A program made the position numbers and the translations under genes. From positions 1-14,804 of the forward strand of contig CANQLK010000028.1 in NCBI GenBank assembly GCA_947624665.1: DNA of 14,804 nt, written 5' to 3'. The notes beneath the pieces are model-generated. The model did no database searches and had not been told where the DNA came from. It worked only from the letters and a program-made list of their open reading frames with translations. The stretch comes from Candidatus Gastranaerophilales bacterium. Its GTDB lineage: Bacteria > Cyanobacteriota > Vampirovibrionia > Gastranaerophilales > Gastranaerophilaceae. Shown one piece after another: positions 8,420-14,386 of this stretch. The stretch's first letter is position 1, and every line of letters starts with the position of its first letter.

Positions 8420-8444
8420 TAAAATATCCTTTCCGTTTGTAATT

Positions 8445-8473
8445 ATTTTAGCAAAATTATTAAAAAAGTTAAA
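8445..8473 (-). promoter_or_regulatory. Possible promoter of the GGDEF-radical SAM operon
   Basis: On the minus strand TTTAAC (8473-8468) and TAAAAT (8450-8445) are 17 bp apart, with the start codon 25 bp downstream. The -35 match is weak. Confidence 0.35.
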
Positions 8474-8500
8474 GATTTTTTTTGAAACCGCACAAATGAC

Positions 8501-8612
8501 ATTTAATCTGGTGTCGCGACATTACGCTTGCTTGTTTTGTAACCTTTCCAATACGCCACTCGCAAATTTTTACTCTCACCTTCGGCTTATCATAAAAATT
8601 TACTCGGACAAA
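8501..8612. repeat. Dispersed intergenic repeat, long copy
   Basis: This 112-bp stretch matches 13494-13560 along the full length of that shorter copy. The two differ by one substitution, one extra A and a 46-bp segment (8518-8563) present only here. The matching part contains a 9-bp A/T stem, AAATTTTTA (8564-8572) against TAAAAATTT (8593-8601), around a conserved 20-base loop containing CACCTTCGGCTTATC. Both copies lie between genes. The element family is not recognised. Confidence 0.85.
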
Positions 8613-8647
8613 ATGTTAACAATCTTTTGTTGCATATATTTACATTA

Positions 8648-8676
8648 TTGTCGATATAATTCGGGTATTGTATAAT
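8648..8676 (+). promoter_or_regulatory. Predicted promoter ahead of the hydrolase leader
   Basis: TTGTCG (8648-8653) and TATAAT (8671-8676) are separated by 17 bp, a good sigma-70-type match. Transcription would begin near 8683, about 245 bases before the likely start codon of the beta-lactamase-like gene. Confidence 0.55.
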
Positions 8677-8682
8677 AGTAAA

Positions 8683-8927
8683 ACGTTCGGATGAATTTAC
8701 GGATTTGCCTGAGAAGTCAAAAACCTAAGCAATTCAAATAAGTAAAAATTACCGAACCTGTATGCGGCAGCCGAATAAAATTTGCGAGCGGCTCACTAAA
8801 AAGCAATTTGTCAGCATAAATCTGCGATATTAAACCGCTTGAAGTTTGAAACTTGCAGTTTACCGAAGAAAATCGGCAGATAAGCAATCGAAATGTTGTA
8901 ACATCGTTATATAAAAGGGATATAAAA
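8683..8927 (+). promoter_or_regulatory. Possible structured 5' leader or small RNA, type unknown
   Basis: The non-coding stretch between the promoter at 8648-8676 and the TTG at 8928 is rich in complementary segments. A nested hairpin has three helices in register: GTTCGG 8685-8690 with CCGAAC 8752-8757, TTTAC 8696-8700 with GTAAA 8742-8746, and ATTTG 8703-8707 with CAAAT 8735-8739. Further hairpins are AGCCG/CGGCT (8769-8773/8789-8793), CCGA/TCGG (8863-8866/8873-8876) and ATGTT/AACAT (8893-8897/8900-8904). I compared it from memory with TPP, glycine, c-di-GMP, c-di-AMP, cobalamin and 6S RNA and found no convincing match. An alternative TTG start at 8853 would make its last part coding. Confidence 0.35.
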
Positions 8928-9617
8928 TTGCCGAAGCCTAATTACGAACAATATATCAAAACTGATTTATATACTCAAATGTATGAACAATATTATTTTA
9001 AAAATACTCCTATAAAAAAAATTACCCCGATAAAAAGAAAGCCAATCAAAAAGAAAAAACTTTCAGCTAAAAAAATATTGCTTTTGATATTGGCATTTAT
9101 ACCGTTGATTTATACGCTATCATATTCTTTTGAGAACTTTACGAAAGATATTTTTATTAATAAATCAAAAACTGTTCTTAATATCGACTACACAAATTTA
9201 TTGTACCCGACCAATAATTACTTATACAAAGACTTATTTTTGGGAAAATACTCAATAAAAGATACGACCTACAAAGAACATACAATGACGGATATTCCAG
9301 AATCAACGGAAAGATTAGGACTTAAACAAAGTCTAATCTCACTCGCAGACCAATATAAAAGAATTCAACCCGCAGTTTATGTTTGGGAATACAACGGAAA
9401 AAGTTTTGTTGATATAAATGCAGATATGCCCTATCCTGCTGCAAGCATAATAAAAATTCCCGTACTGATAGAAATGTTCAGAAATATAGACAGAAATAAT
9501 CTTTCACTTTCGGACACAATGATTTTGGAAGATTTCTACAGAGCTCCCGTTCGGGAAAACTTCAATATGCGGAAGGAAATAAGGCTTATACCATCGGCTT
9601 TCTGGCTGAAACAATGA
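8928..9617 (+). CDS. Class A beta-lactamase-like serine hydrolase, N-terminal part (frameshifted)
   Basis: This is the first part of a membrane-anchored serine hydrolase of the beta-lactamase class A/PBP-like fold. I place the start at TTG 8928, preceded by AAAAGGGA at 8913-8920 with good spacing; the frame is also open from a TTG at 8853, which lacks a clear ribosome-binding site. A short Lys-rich cytoplasmic segment (KRKPIKKKK) leads to one membrane helix, KILLLILAFIPLIYTLSYS. The catalytic SxxK motif is PAASIIK, coded at about 9433-9456. At about 9545-9551 the true frame shifts by -1. In this frame the protein then runs on as an unrelated tail to the stop at 9617, while the proper continuation (SGKLQYAEGNKAYTIGFLAE) is in the next frame. 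It cannot be a working enzyme alone. Confidence 0.8.
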   Translation: MPKPNYEQYIKTDLYTQMYEQYYFKNTPIKKITPIKRKPIKKKKLSAKKILLLILAFIPLIYTLSYSFENFTKDIFINKSKTVLNIDYTNLLYPTNNYLYKDLFLGKYSIKDTTYKEHTMTDIPESTERLGLKQSLISLADQYKRIQPAVYVWEYNGKSFVDINADMPYPAASIIKIPVLIEMFRNIDRNNLSLSDTMILEDFYRAPVRENFNMRKEIRLIPSAFWLKQ

Positions 9618-10093
9618 TAGAAAACTCCGATAATTCTTCCACCAATATGTTAATCGCTAAAATGGGAGGAATGCCCGAAATAAATAGAGCTATAAACAGA
9701 TGGGGACTTAAAACGACACACATTAATACCTGGCTGCCCGATTTGGAAGGTACAAATATTACAACTGCGAGAGAAATGGCAAAAATGTTTTATAACATGG
9801 ATTCAACCTCCATTTTTTCAGGTTCTTCAAAAAAACAGGCGGGTTACTACCTGAGTCACGTTAAGAATAACAGACTGCTCCAAGCAGGACTCCCTCCGCA
9901 GGCAACTTTGCTTCATAAAACAGGTGATATCGGCTTTATGCTTGGTGATGCAGGTATCGTTAAAACAGCTTCGGGGAAAAAATATATTGTTGTTATTCTT
10001 GCTAAAAGACCTTACAATAACTTACAAGGCAAAGAATTCATCGTCAAAGCTTCTAATCTGATTTATAACAACATTGAATATCTTTCAAAATAA
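9614..10093 (+). CDS. Class A beta-lactamase-like serine hydrolase, C-terminal part (frameshifted)
   Basis: Continuation of the hydrolase begun upstream. It carries the SDN motif (IENSDNSSTN, residues 3-12) and the KTG triad motif (LLHKTGDIG, about residues 105-113). An omega-loop-like stretch, WLPDLEGTNITTAREMAKMF, lacks the classical ExxLN, so penicillin hydrolysis is doubtful. In-frame homologous sequence extends upstream of this ATG back to about 9551, so the ATG at 9614 is an artefact of the break rather than a real start. Joined, the protein would be about 388 residues. Either a 1-base deletion has inactivated the gene or the base is a sequencing or assembly error. Confidence 0.8.
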   Translation: MIENSDNSSTNMLIAKMGGMPEINRAINRWGLKTTHINTWLPDLEGTNITTAREMAKMFYNMDSTSIFSGSSKKQAGYYLSHVKNNRLLQAGLPPQATLLHKTGDIGFMLGDAGIVKTASGKKYIVVILAKRPYNNLQGKEFIVKASNLIYNNIEYLSK

Positions 10094-10149
10094 ATTTTTG
10101 TAGCAATGCTTTACAATCTCAAAAAAATTTAATTGAAGTAAATTTTTTC

Positions 10150-10158
10150 TGTTATAAT
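10150..10158 (+). promoter_or_regulatory. Predicted extended -10 promoter of the symporter gene
   Basis: TGTTATAAT is an extended -10 box (TGn followed by TATAAT at 10153-10158), about 21 bp before the start codon. TTGAAG (10133-10138) lies 14 bp upstream, too close for an ideal -35, as can happen with extended -10 promoters. Confidence 0.5.
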
Positions 10159-10179
10159 CTATACAGGAATGTTTGCCCT

Positions 10180-11535
10180 ATGAAAAAGTCGAAACTAACA
10201 TTATATATTTTTATAAGTCTGGTTGCAGGAATATTTGTTGGTTGGAAATTTCCGGAAATAGGAAAACACATGCACCCTCTGGCACACATATTCCTTAATA
10301 TGATAAAAATGATAATAGCACCTCTGTTATTTTCAGTGGTGGTAACAGGTATAGCCTCCCACGGAAACATAAAGTCATTAGGAAAATTAGGTGCAAAAAC
10401 ATTGATATATTTTGCCGCAGCTACTACTTTGGCACTTATCATCGGTTTAAGTATCGGTATGATAGCTAAACCGGGTGCAGGATTTTCTACCGTTGCCATA
10501 TCACAAAGCATGGTAGACAAAGCAGTAAATATGGCAGCACAAAATGCACATAATTCCACTTTAGAAATGCTTATAAATATAGTTCCGACAAGCATTGTCA
10601 AGTCAATGGCGGATGGAGATTTGCTTCAAATAGTAGTATTTTCCATATTTTTCGCTCTCGCAATATGTGCGGTGGGCGAAAAAGCGAAACCTGTTTTGGA
10701 TTGTGTTTCTTCATTGTCCGAAATAATGTTCAAATTTACTCAATTTGTTATGAATTTTGCTCCAATAGGTGTCTTTGGAGCAATTTCGTATACGATAGCC
10801 GAAAACGGTCTTGGCATTATGGTTAATTACGCTAAAATTATCGGAGCATTATATTTGGCATTATTATTATTCTTGTTTATTATTTTAAATATTGCCTGTA
10901 GAATTGTTGGAATTTCGGTATTTTCTTTACTTCGGGCAATAAGAGAACCCGCTATACTTGCATTTACAACTTCAACCTCGGAAGCGGCACTGCCTCAAGC
11001 AATGAAAATTATGGAAAATTTCGGTGTGCCCAAAAATATAGTAGGGTTTGTTATGCCTACAGGCTATACTTTTAACCTCGACGGTTCTACATTATATTTG
11101 GCTCTTGCTATGTTATTTTCAATTCAAATCCAAGACATACACCTTAGTACCGTTCAGCTTATATTTGTTATGGGAACATTAATGCTTACAAGCAAAGGAA
11201 TTGCAGGTGTCCCGAGAGTCGCACTCGTCGTCTTGGCAGGTACTCTTTCCAACTTTGGTTATCCTTTAATAGGTGTTGCAATACTGTTAGGCATTGACCA
11301 AATTTTAGATATGGGAAGAACCACTGTTAATTTAATCGGAAATTGCGTTGCTACAGTTGTTGTTGCAAGATGGGAAAATGAATTTAATTATACAAAAAAC
11401 GAGATTTTTAACAAACAATTTGCAAAAAAGCAAAAGAATATTCACCCTATTTTAAAACACGGTTTTATTAATGAATTGGATATTGAAGAACATTCAAATC
11501 AAGGCATTAGCGATATTAATGACAGTTTAAATTAG
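10180..11535 (+). CDS. Dicarboxylate/amino acid:cation symporter (DAACS, GltP/DctA family)
   Basis: A 451-residue inner-membrane transporter that couples uptake of acidic amino acids or C4-dicarboxylates to H+ or Na+. Eight helices and two re-entrant hairpins are expected. The hairpin-1 serine-rich motif is FTTSTSEAALP at 262-272, NLDGSTLY at 299-306 corresponds to the NMDGT sodium motif, and SKGIAGVPR at 338-346 is hairpin 2. DMGRTTVNLIGN at 377-388 is the substrate motif of the last helix. R380 aligns with the arginine that binds the acidic side chain in GltPh, while N388 replaces its sodium-binding Asp, which suggests proton coupling. A hydrophilic tail of about 50 residues follows. The stop overlaps that of kdsA by 3 bases on the opposite strand. 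Confidence 0.95.
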   Translation: MKKSKLTLYIFISLVAGIFVGWKFPEIGKHMHPLAHIFLNMIKMIIAPLLFSVVVTGIASHGNIKSLGKLGAKTLIYFAAATTLALIIGLSIGMIAKPGAGFSTVAISQSMVDKAVNMAAQNAHNSTLEMLINIVPTSIVKSMADGDLLQIVVFSIFFALAICAVGEKAKPVLDCVSSLSEIMFKFTQFVMNFAPIGVFGAISYTIAENGLGIMVNYAKIIGALYLALLLFLFIILNIACRIVGISVFSLLRAIREPAILAFTTSTSEAALPQAMKIMENFGVPKNIVGFVMPTGYTFNLDGSTLYLALAMLFSIQIQDIHLSTVQLIFVMGTLMLTSKGIAGVPRVALVVLAGTLSNFGYPLIGVAILLGIDQILDMGRTTVNLIGNCVATVVVARWENEFNYTKNEIFNKQFAKKQKNIHPILKHGFINELDIEEHSNQGISDINDSLN

Positions 11536-12356
11536 ACCTTTTCCCTGACCAAGTGAAATATATCATTACAAATACGAAAAATTTGCGAAGCCATTTGGAA
11601 ATTTATCATATTAGCACCATCACAAAGTGCTTCATCGGGATTCGGATGGACTTCAAAAAATAAACCGTTAGCACCTGCCGCTACTGCCGATTTCGCCAAA
11701 ATCGAAACGAATTTTCGTTCACCGGAAGATGATTCTCCGCAGCCTCCGGGCAATTGCACACTATGAGTTGCATCAAATATAACGGGATAACCCATTTCCT
11801 GTATGATAGGAATAGCTCTCATATCTGAAACTAAATTATTATAACCGAATGTAACTCCTCTATCCGTGATTATTATTTTTTCATTACCTGATTCTATTAC
11901 CTTATTTGCAATCGATTTCATTTGATACGGAGAAAGAAACTGCCCTTTTTTTATATTTACTATTTTATCTGTTTTTGCTGCGGCAACCAATAAATCCGTT
12001 TGTCGGCATAAAAATGCAGGGATTTGTATTATATCGGCAACTTCCGCTGCAACAGATGCCTGTTCTTCCGTATGAATATCAGTCACTATCGGTAATTCAA
12101 ATTCTTTTTTTACCTGTAATAAAAGTTCCAAACCTTTCTCTATTCCTATTCCTCTGTATGATGATATCGAGCTTCTGTTTGCTTTATCATAGGATGACTT
12201 AAAAACAAAATTTATATTCAGTTCTTGAGTAAGTTTTTTTAGATATTCGGCGGTTTTAAAAAGAATATCTTTTGATTCTATGGCACAAGGCCCTGCAAGT
12301 ATTGTTAACTTTTCTCCGCCTATTACAAAATTATTTAGTTTTATATTTTTTATCAT
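11532..12356 (-). CDS. kdsA: 3-deoxy-8-phosphooctulonate synthase (Kdo-8-P synthase)
   Basis: Condenses phosphoenolpyruvate with arabinose 5-phosphate to Kdo 8-phosphate in the cytoplasm, the committed step to the Kdo of LPS. The 274 residues are full length. Motifs are AGPCAIES at 21-28, FKSSYDKANRSS at 52-63 (substrate loop), TDIH at 92-95, QIPAFLCRQTDL at 111-122 and FFEVHPNPDEALCDG at 233-247. C24, H198, E235 and D246 fit the metal ligands of the metal-dependent class of KdsA; metal-free enzymes such as that of E. coli have Asn in place of C24. The ATG at 12354-12356 has GAGAG eight bases upstream. The gene stands alone, convergent with the symporter, and no other Kdo gene is in the window. 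Confidence 0.96.
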   Translation of the reverse strand: MIKNIKLNNFVIGGEKLTILAGPCAIESKDILFKTAEYLKKLTQELNINFVFKSSYDKANRSSISSYRGIGIEKGLELLLQVKKEFELPIVTDIHTEEQASVAAEVADIIQIPAFLCRQTDLLVAAAKTDKIVNIKKGQFLSPYQMKSIANKVIESGNEKIIITDRGVTFGYNNLVSDMRAIPIIQEMGYPVIFDATHSVQLPGGCGESSSGERKFVSILAKSAVAAGANGLFFEVHPNPDEALCDGANMINFQMASQIFRICNDIFHLVREKV

Positions 12357-12382
12357 TTATTTTTCTCTCTTTTACCTATTAC

Positions 12383-12411
12383 ATTATACTACAAATCATA
12401 ATCAAACATAA
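12383..12411 (-). promoter_or_regulatory. Possible kdsA promoter
   Basis: On the minus strand TATAAT (12388-12383) is 26 bp upstream of the kdsA ATG. A weak -35, TTATGT (12411-12406), sits at 17 bp spacing. Confidence 0.4.
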
Positions 12412-12519
12412 TATTAAAACCATTTAATTCTGATATCGTATGTTATTTCGGAAATTTCATTACCGTAAAATACCGCAGCCGCTTTATTTTAACAATTTTT
12501 AAGTTCATAAAAGTTAAAG

Positions 12520-12549
12520 TTGTTATTTCTTAGAAAAAAAGGGTATAAT
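12520..12549 (+). promoter_or_regulatory. Predicted promoter of the secreted hydrolase gene
   Basis: TTGTTA (12520-12525) and TATAAT (12544-12549) are separated by 18 bp and lie 46 bp before the start codon. The rest of the 239-bp divergent spacer from kdsA shows no further clear element. Confidence 0.5.
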
Positions 12550-12595
12550 TTAAATTGAAATATACAGTGATAATGTTCTAATTCAGAGGTAAGTT

Positions 12596-13426
12596 ATGAA
12601 AAAGTTTTTATCAATTTTAACGTTTATTATTGTTTTAACAAGTACAGCTTTAAAAGCGAATGCAGACAATTTTCAATCTTTATCCGTAACTACGGATCCT
12701 ACTTCACATCAGAACTATACTTACGATAATCAGAATTATAATCAGGTGCAGGGAGATTTAGGCTTGGCAATGGAAGTGACGGATTATATATCAACAGCAA
12801 ACGCAACAAATCCGCAAGTAAAATTCTATTATTATATTCCTCCCATATTATTAAAATCCTCCAATCCTTATCCTTTGATAGTAACACTTCCGGGTATGGA
12901 TGGAGAAGGTGAAGGTGCTGTATATACGGAATTAAAAAATTTAGCCGATACAAAAGGATATGCAATATTGGCACCAACTTTTAAACACAATGATAATGAC
13001 TTTATCCAGCAAAAATCATATCAGTACCCCGGTGCCTGGTCAGGTGCAGCCTTGGACAGTATGATTGAAAAAGCAAAAAATAATGGTCTTAACTATTCTA
13101 AACTTTATATGGTCGGTTTCTCTGCAGGTGGTCAATTTGTTTCAAGATATTCTTTATTGCACCCTGAAAAAGTTGATGCTTGTGCTATTTTAAGCAGCGG
13201 TGCAAGAGTAAAACCTACTCAAAAAACCAATGTTAAATATTTTGTCGGTGTCGGCACTTCTGATACCGAGTACAGAAAGGAAAATGCCAACATATTCTAC
13301 AGAGCAGCCGTCGGATTAGGCATTCCCGTTGTGTACAGAACTTATCCCATGGATCATACTCTATCCTCGGATGAAATCAATGATGTTGCAAACTTCTTTG
13401 AACAGGTCAGAACGGGAAGAATATAA
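12596..13426 (+). CDS. Secreted alpha/beta-hydrolase (esterase/feruloyl-esterase or PHB-depolymerase-like)
   Basis: A 276-residue exported serine hydrolase. Residues 1-23 are a signal peptide (KKFLSILTFIIVLTSTAL, cleavage near KANA|DN). A Tyr/Asn/Gln-rich stretch at 35-52 may be a flexible linker. The hydrolase core starts at about 75. PLIVTLPGMDGEGEG at 93-107 supplies the oxyanion region, GFSAGG at 174-179 holds nucleophile S176, GTSD ends at D223, and DHTLS holds H254, giving a complete Ser-Asp-His triad with normal spacing. The general form matches esterase family 1/PHB depolymerase-like proteins; the true substrate is unknown. The ATG has GAGGT five bases upstream. The gene is alone, with its own promoter and terminator. 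Confidence 0.9.
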   Translation: MKKFLSILTFIIVLTSTALKANADNFQSLSVTTDPTSHQNYTYDNQNYNQVQGDLGLAMEVTDYISTANATNPQVKFYYYIPPILLKSSNPYPLIVTLPGMDGEGEGAVYTELKNLADTKGYAILAPTFKHNDNDFIQQKSYQYPGAWSGAALDSMIEKAKNNGLNYSKLYMVGFSAGGQFVSRYSLLHPEKVDACAILSSGARVKPTQKTNVKYFVGVGTSDTEYRKENANIFYRAAVGLGIPVVYRTYPMDHTLSSDEINDVANFFEQVRTGRI

Positions 13427-13448
13427 ATTTACTTTTATTTCAAATATC

Positions 13449-13490
13449 ATAAGGCGGCGATTTATCGTCGCCTTATAATTTGTTTATTTT
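13449..13490 (+). terminator. Rho-independent terminator after the secreted hydrolase
   Basis: ATAAGGCGGCGA (13449-13460) pairs with TCGTCGCCTTAT (13465-13476), 12 bp with one G-U pair, around a TTTA loop. A T-rich run follows. It lies 22 bp after the stop codon. Confidence 0.85.
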
Positions 13491-13493
13491 TAA

Positions 13494-13560
13494 ATTTAAT
13501 CTGGTGTCGCAAATTTTTACTCTCACCTTCGGCTTATCGTAAAAAATTTACTCGGACAAA
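13494..13560. repeat. Dispersed intergenic repeat, short copy
   Basis: This 67-bp copy matches 8501-8612 at 65 of 67 positions once the 46-bp segment unique to the long copy is removed. The stem AAATTTTTA (13511-13519) with TAAAAAATTT (13540-13549) is kept, with one bulged base. It sits between the hydrolase terminator and the aquaporin promoter, in the same orientation as the long copy. Confidence 0.85.
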
Positions 13561-13609
13561 CATAAATCGACTTATACTTTGTTCAATAATTTTTTATTCT
13601 ACCTAATAT

Positions 13610-13638
13610 TTTACAGTCCGTAATAAAAATGTTAAAAT
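13610..13638 (+). promoter_or_regulatory. Predicted promoter of the aquaporin gene
   Basis: TTTACA (13610-13615) and TAAAAT (13633-13638) are spaced by exactly 17 bp. The start codon is 30 bp further on, behind a perfect AGGAGG (13656-13661) with 7-base spacing. Confidence 0.6.
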
Positions 13639-13668
13639 AAAAATGTTTTTATAATAGGAGGATATTAT

Positions 13669-14313
13669 ATGAAAGAAAATCTGAAAAAATATGCTGTAGA
13701 ACTTATAGGAACATTTTTCCTTGTATTAACCGTGGCTTGTACTGGCTTGTTGGGGAATGAAGGTGTTATAGCTCCTTTGGCAATAGCTTCTTCATTAATG
13801 ATTATGGTTTATGCAGGCGGACATATTTCAGGCGGTCATTATAATCCTGCTGTATCTCTTGCTGCAGCTATAAGAGGCGCTCTTGAATGGAAACAATTAA
13901 TTCCTTATTTCGCTGCGCAAATTATAGGTGGAGCTGCCGCTGTTTATACATTCTTTATTATGGCAAAAGGTTCAATAATTGTTATAGAACCCGGTAATTT
14001 TTCAATTAAAGGATTATTGATTGCCGAATTCTTATTTACTTTTGCACTTTGTTATGTTGTACTTCAAACAGCTACAACAAAAAATACGAGCGGTAATTCA
14101 TATTACGGATTGGCAATCGGTTTTACGGTATTAACAGGTGCTTTTGCAGTAGGCGGAACTTTATGCGCAGGTGCTTTTAATCCTGCCGTCGGTCTTTCTG
14201 TCGGGTTGTTAGGTTTAATTCCGTATTCTCTTGTTCTTTGGACTGTCTTAGCTAATTTATTGGGCGGTATTTGCGCAGGAATAATCTTCAAAATGGTTTA
14301 TTCGGAAAATTAA
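13669..14313 (+). CDS. Aquaporin/MIP-family channel
   Basis: A 214-residue inner-membrane channel for water or small neutral solutes, with six helices and two half-helices. The two pore motifs are intact: HYNPAVS with NPA at 59-61 and AFNPAVG with NPA at 171-173. GGHISGGHYNPAV in loop B is typical. The residue after the second NPA is Val174, where water and glycerol channels almost always have the arginine of the aromatic/arginine filter. The outer pore should therefore be wider or less polar, and the permeant cannot be called water with confidence. The length is at the short end of the family (usually about 220-280). A strong AGGAGG ribosome-binding site fixes the ATG start. The gene is monocistronic, between a promoter and a terminator. 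Confidence 0.93.
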   Translation: MKENLKKYAVELIGTFFLVLTVACTGLLGNEGVIAPLAIASSLMIMVYAGGHISGGHYNPAVSLAAAIRGALEWKQLIPYFAAQIIGGAAAVYTFFIMAKGSIIVIEPGNFSIKGLLIAEFLFTFALCYVVLQTATTKNTSGNSYYGLAIGFTVLTGAFAVGGTLCAGAFNPAVGLSVGLLGLIPYSLVLWTVLANLLGGICAGIIFKMVYSEN

Positions 14314-14337
14314 TTAAAAATAAAATTGTTTCATTAT

Positions 14338-14370
14338 AATCGGTTTTATAAATATAAAACCGATTTTTTA
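14338..14370. terminator. Bidirectional terminator between aquaporin and MBOAT genes
   Basis: AATCGGTTTTATA (14338-14350) pairs perfectly with TATAAAACCGATT (14353-14365) around a tiny loop. T-runs follow the stem in the plus direction, and A-runs precede it, serving the minus strand. The two flanking genes converge here. Confidence 0.8.
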
Positions 14371-14386
14371 ATAAATCTTTGTATAA

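Noticed and set aside
8412..8675. Plus-strand ORF of 87 codons through the GGDEF upstream region
   Set aside because: It covers the dispersed repeat and the promoter region, has no ribosome-binding site and reads like random A/T-rich translation.
8700..8775. TPP riboswitch suggested by CTGAGA and GAACCTG
   Set aside because: The two short matches are not in the order and spacing of the THI element, and the rest of the conserved core is missing.
9551..9558. Programmed -1 frameshift at GGGAAAA in the hydrolase
   Set aside because: The heptamer is not in the required register for the incoming frame, and the frame change is needed before it; a plain 1-base deletion explains the data.
10152..10601. 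Minus-strand ORF of 149 codons opposite the symporter gene
   Set aside because: It is a shadow of the well-supported symporter frame. The hydrophobic composition comes from the complementary membrane-helix codons.
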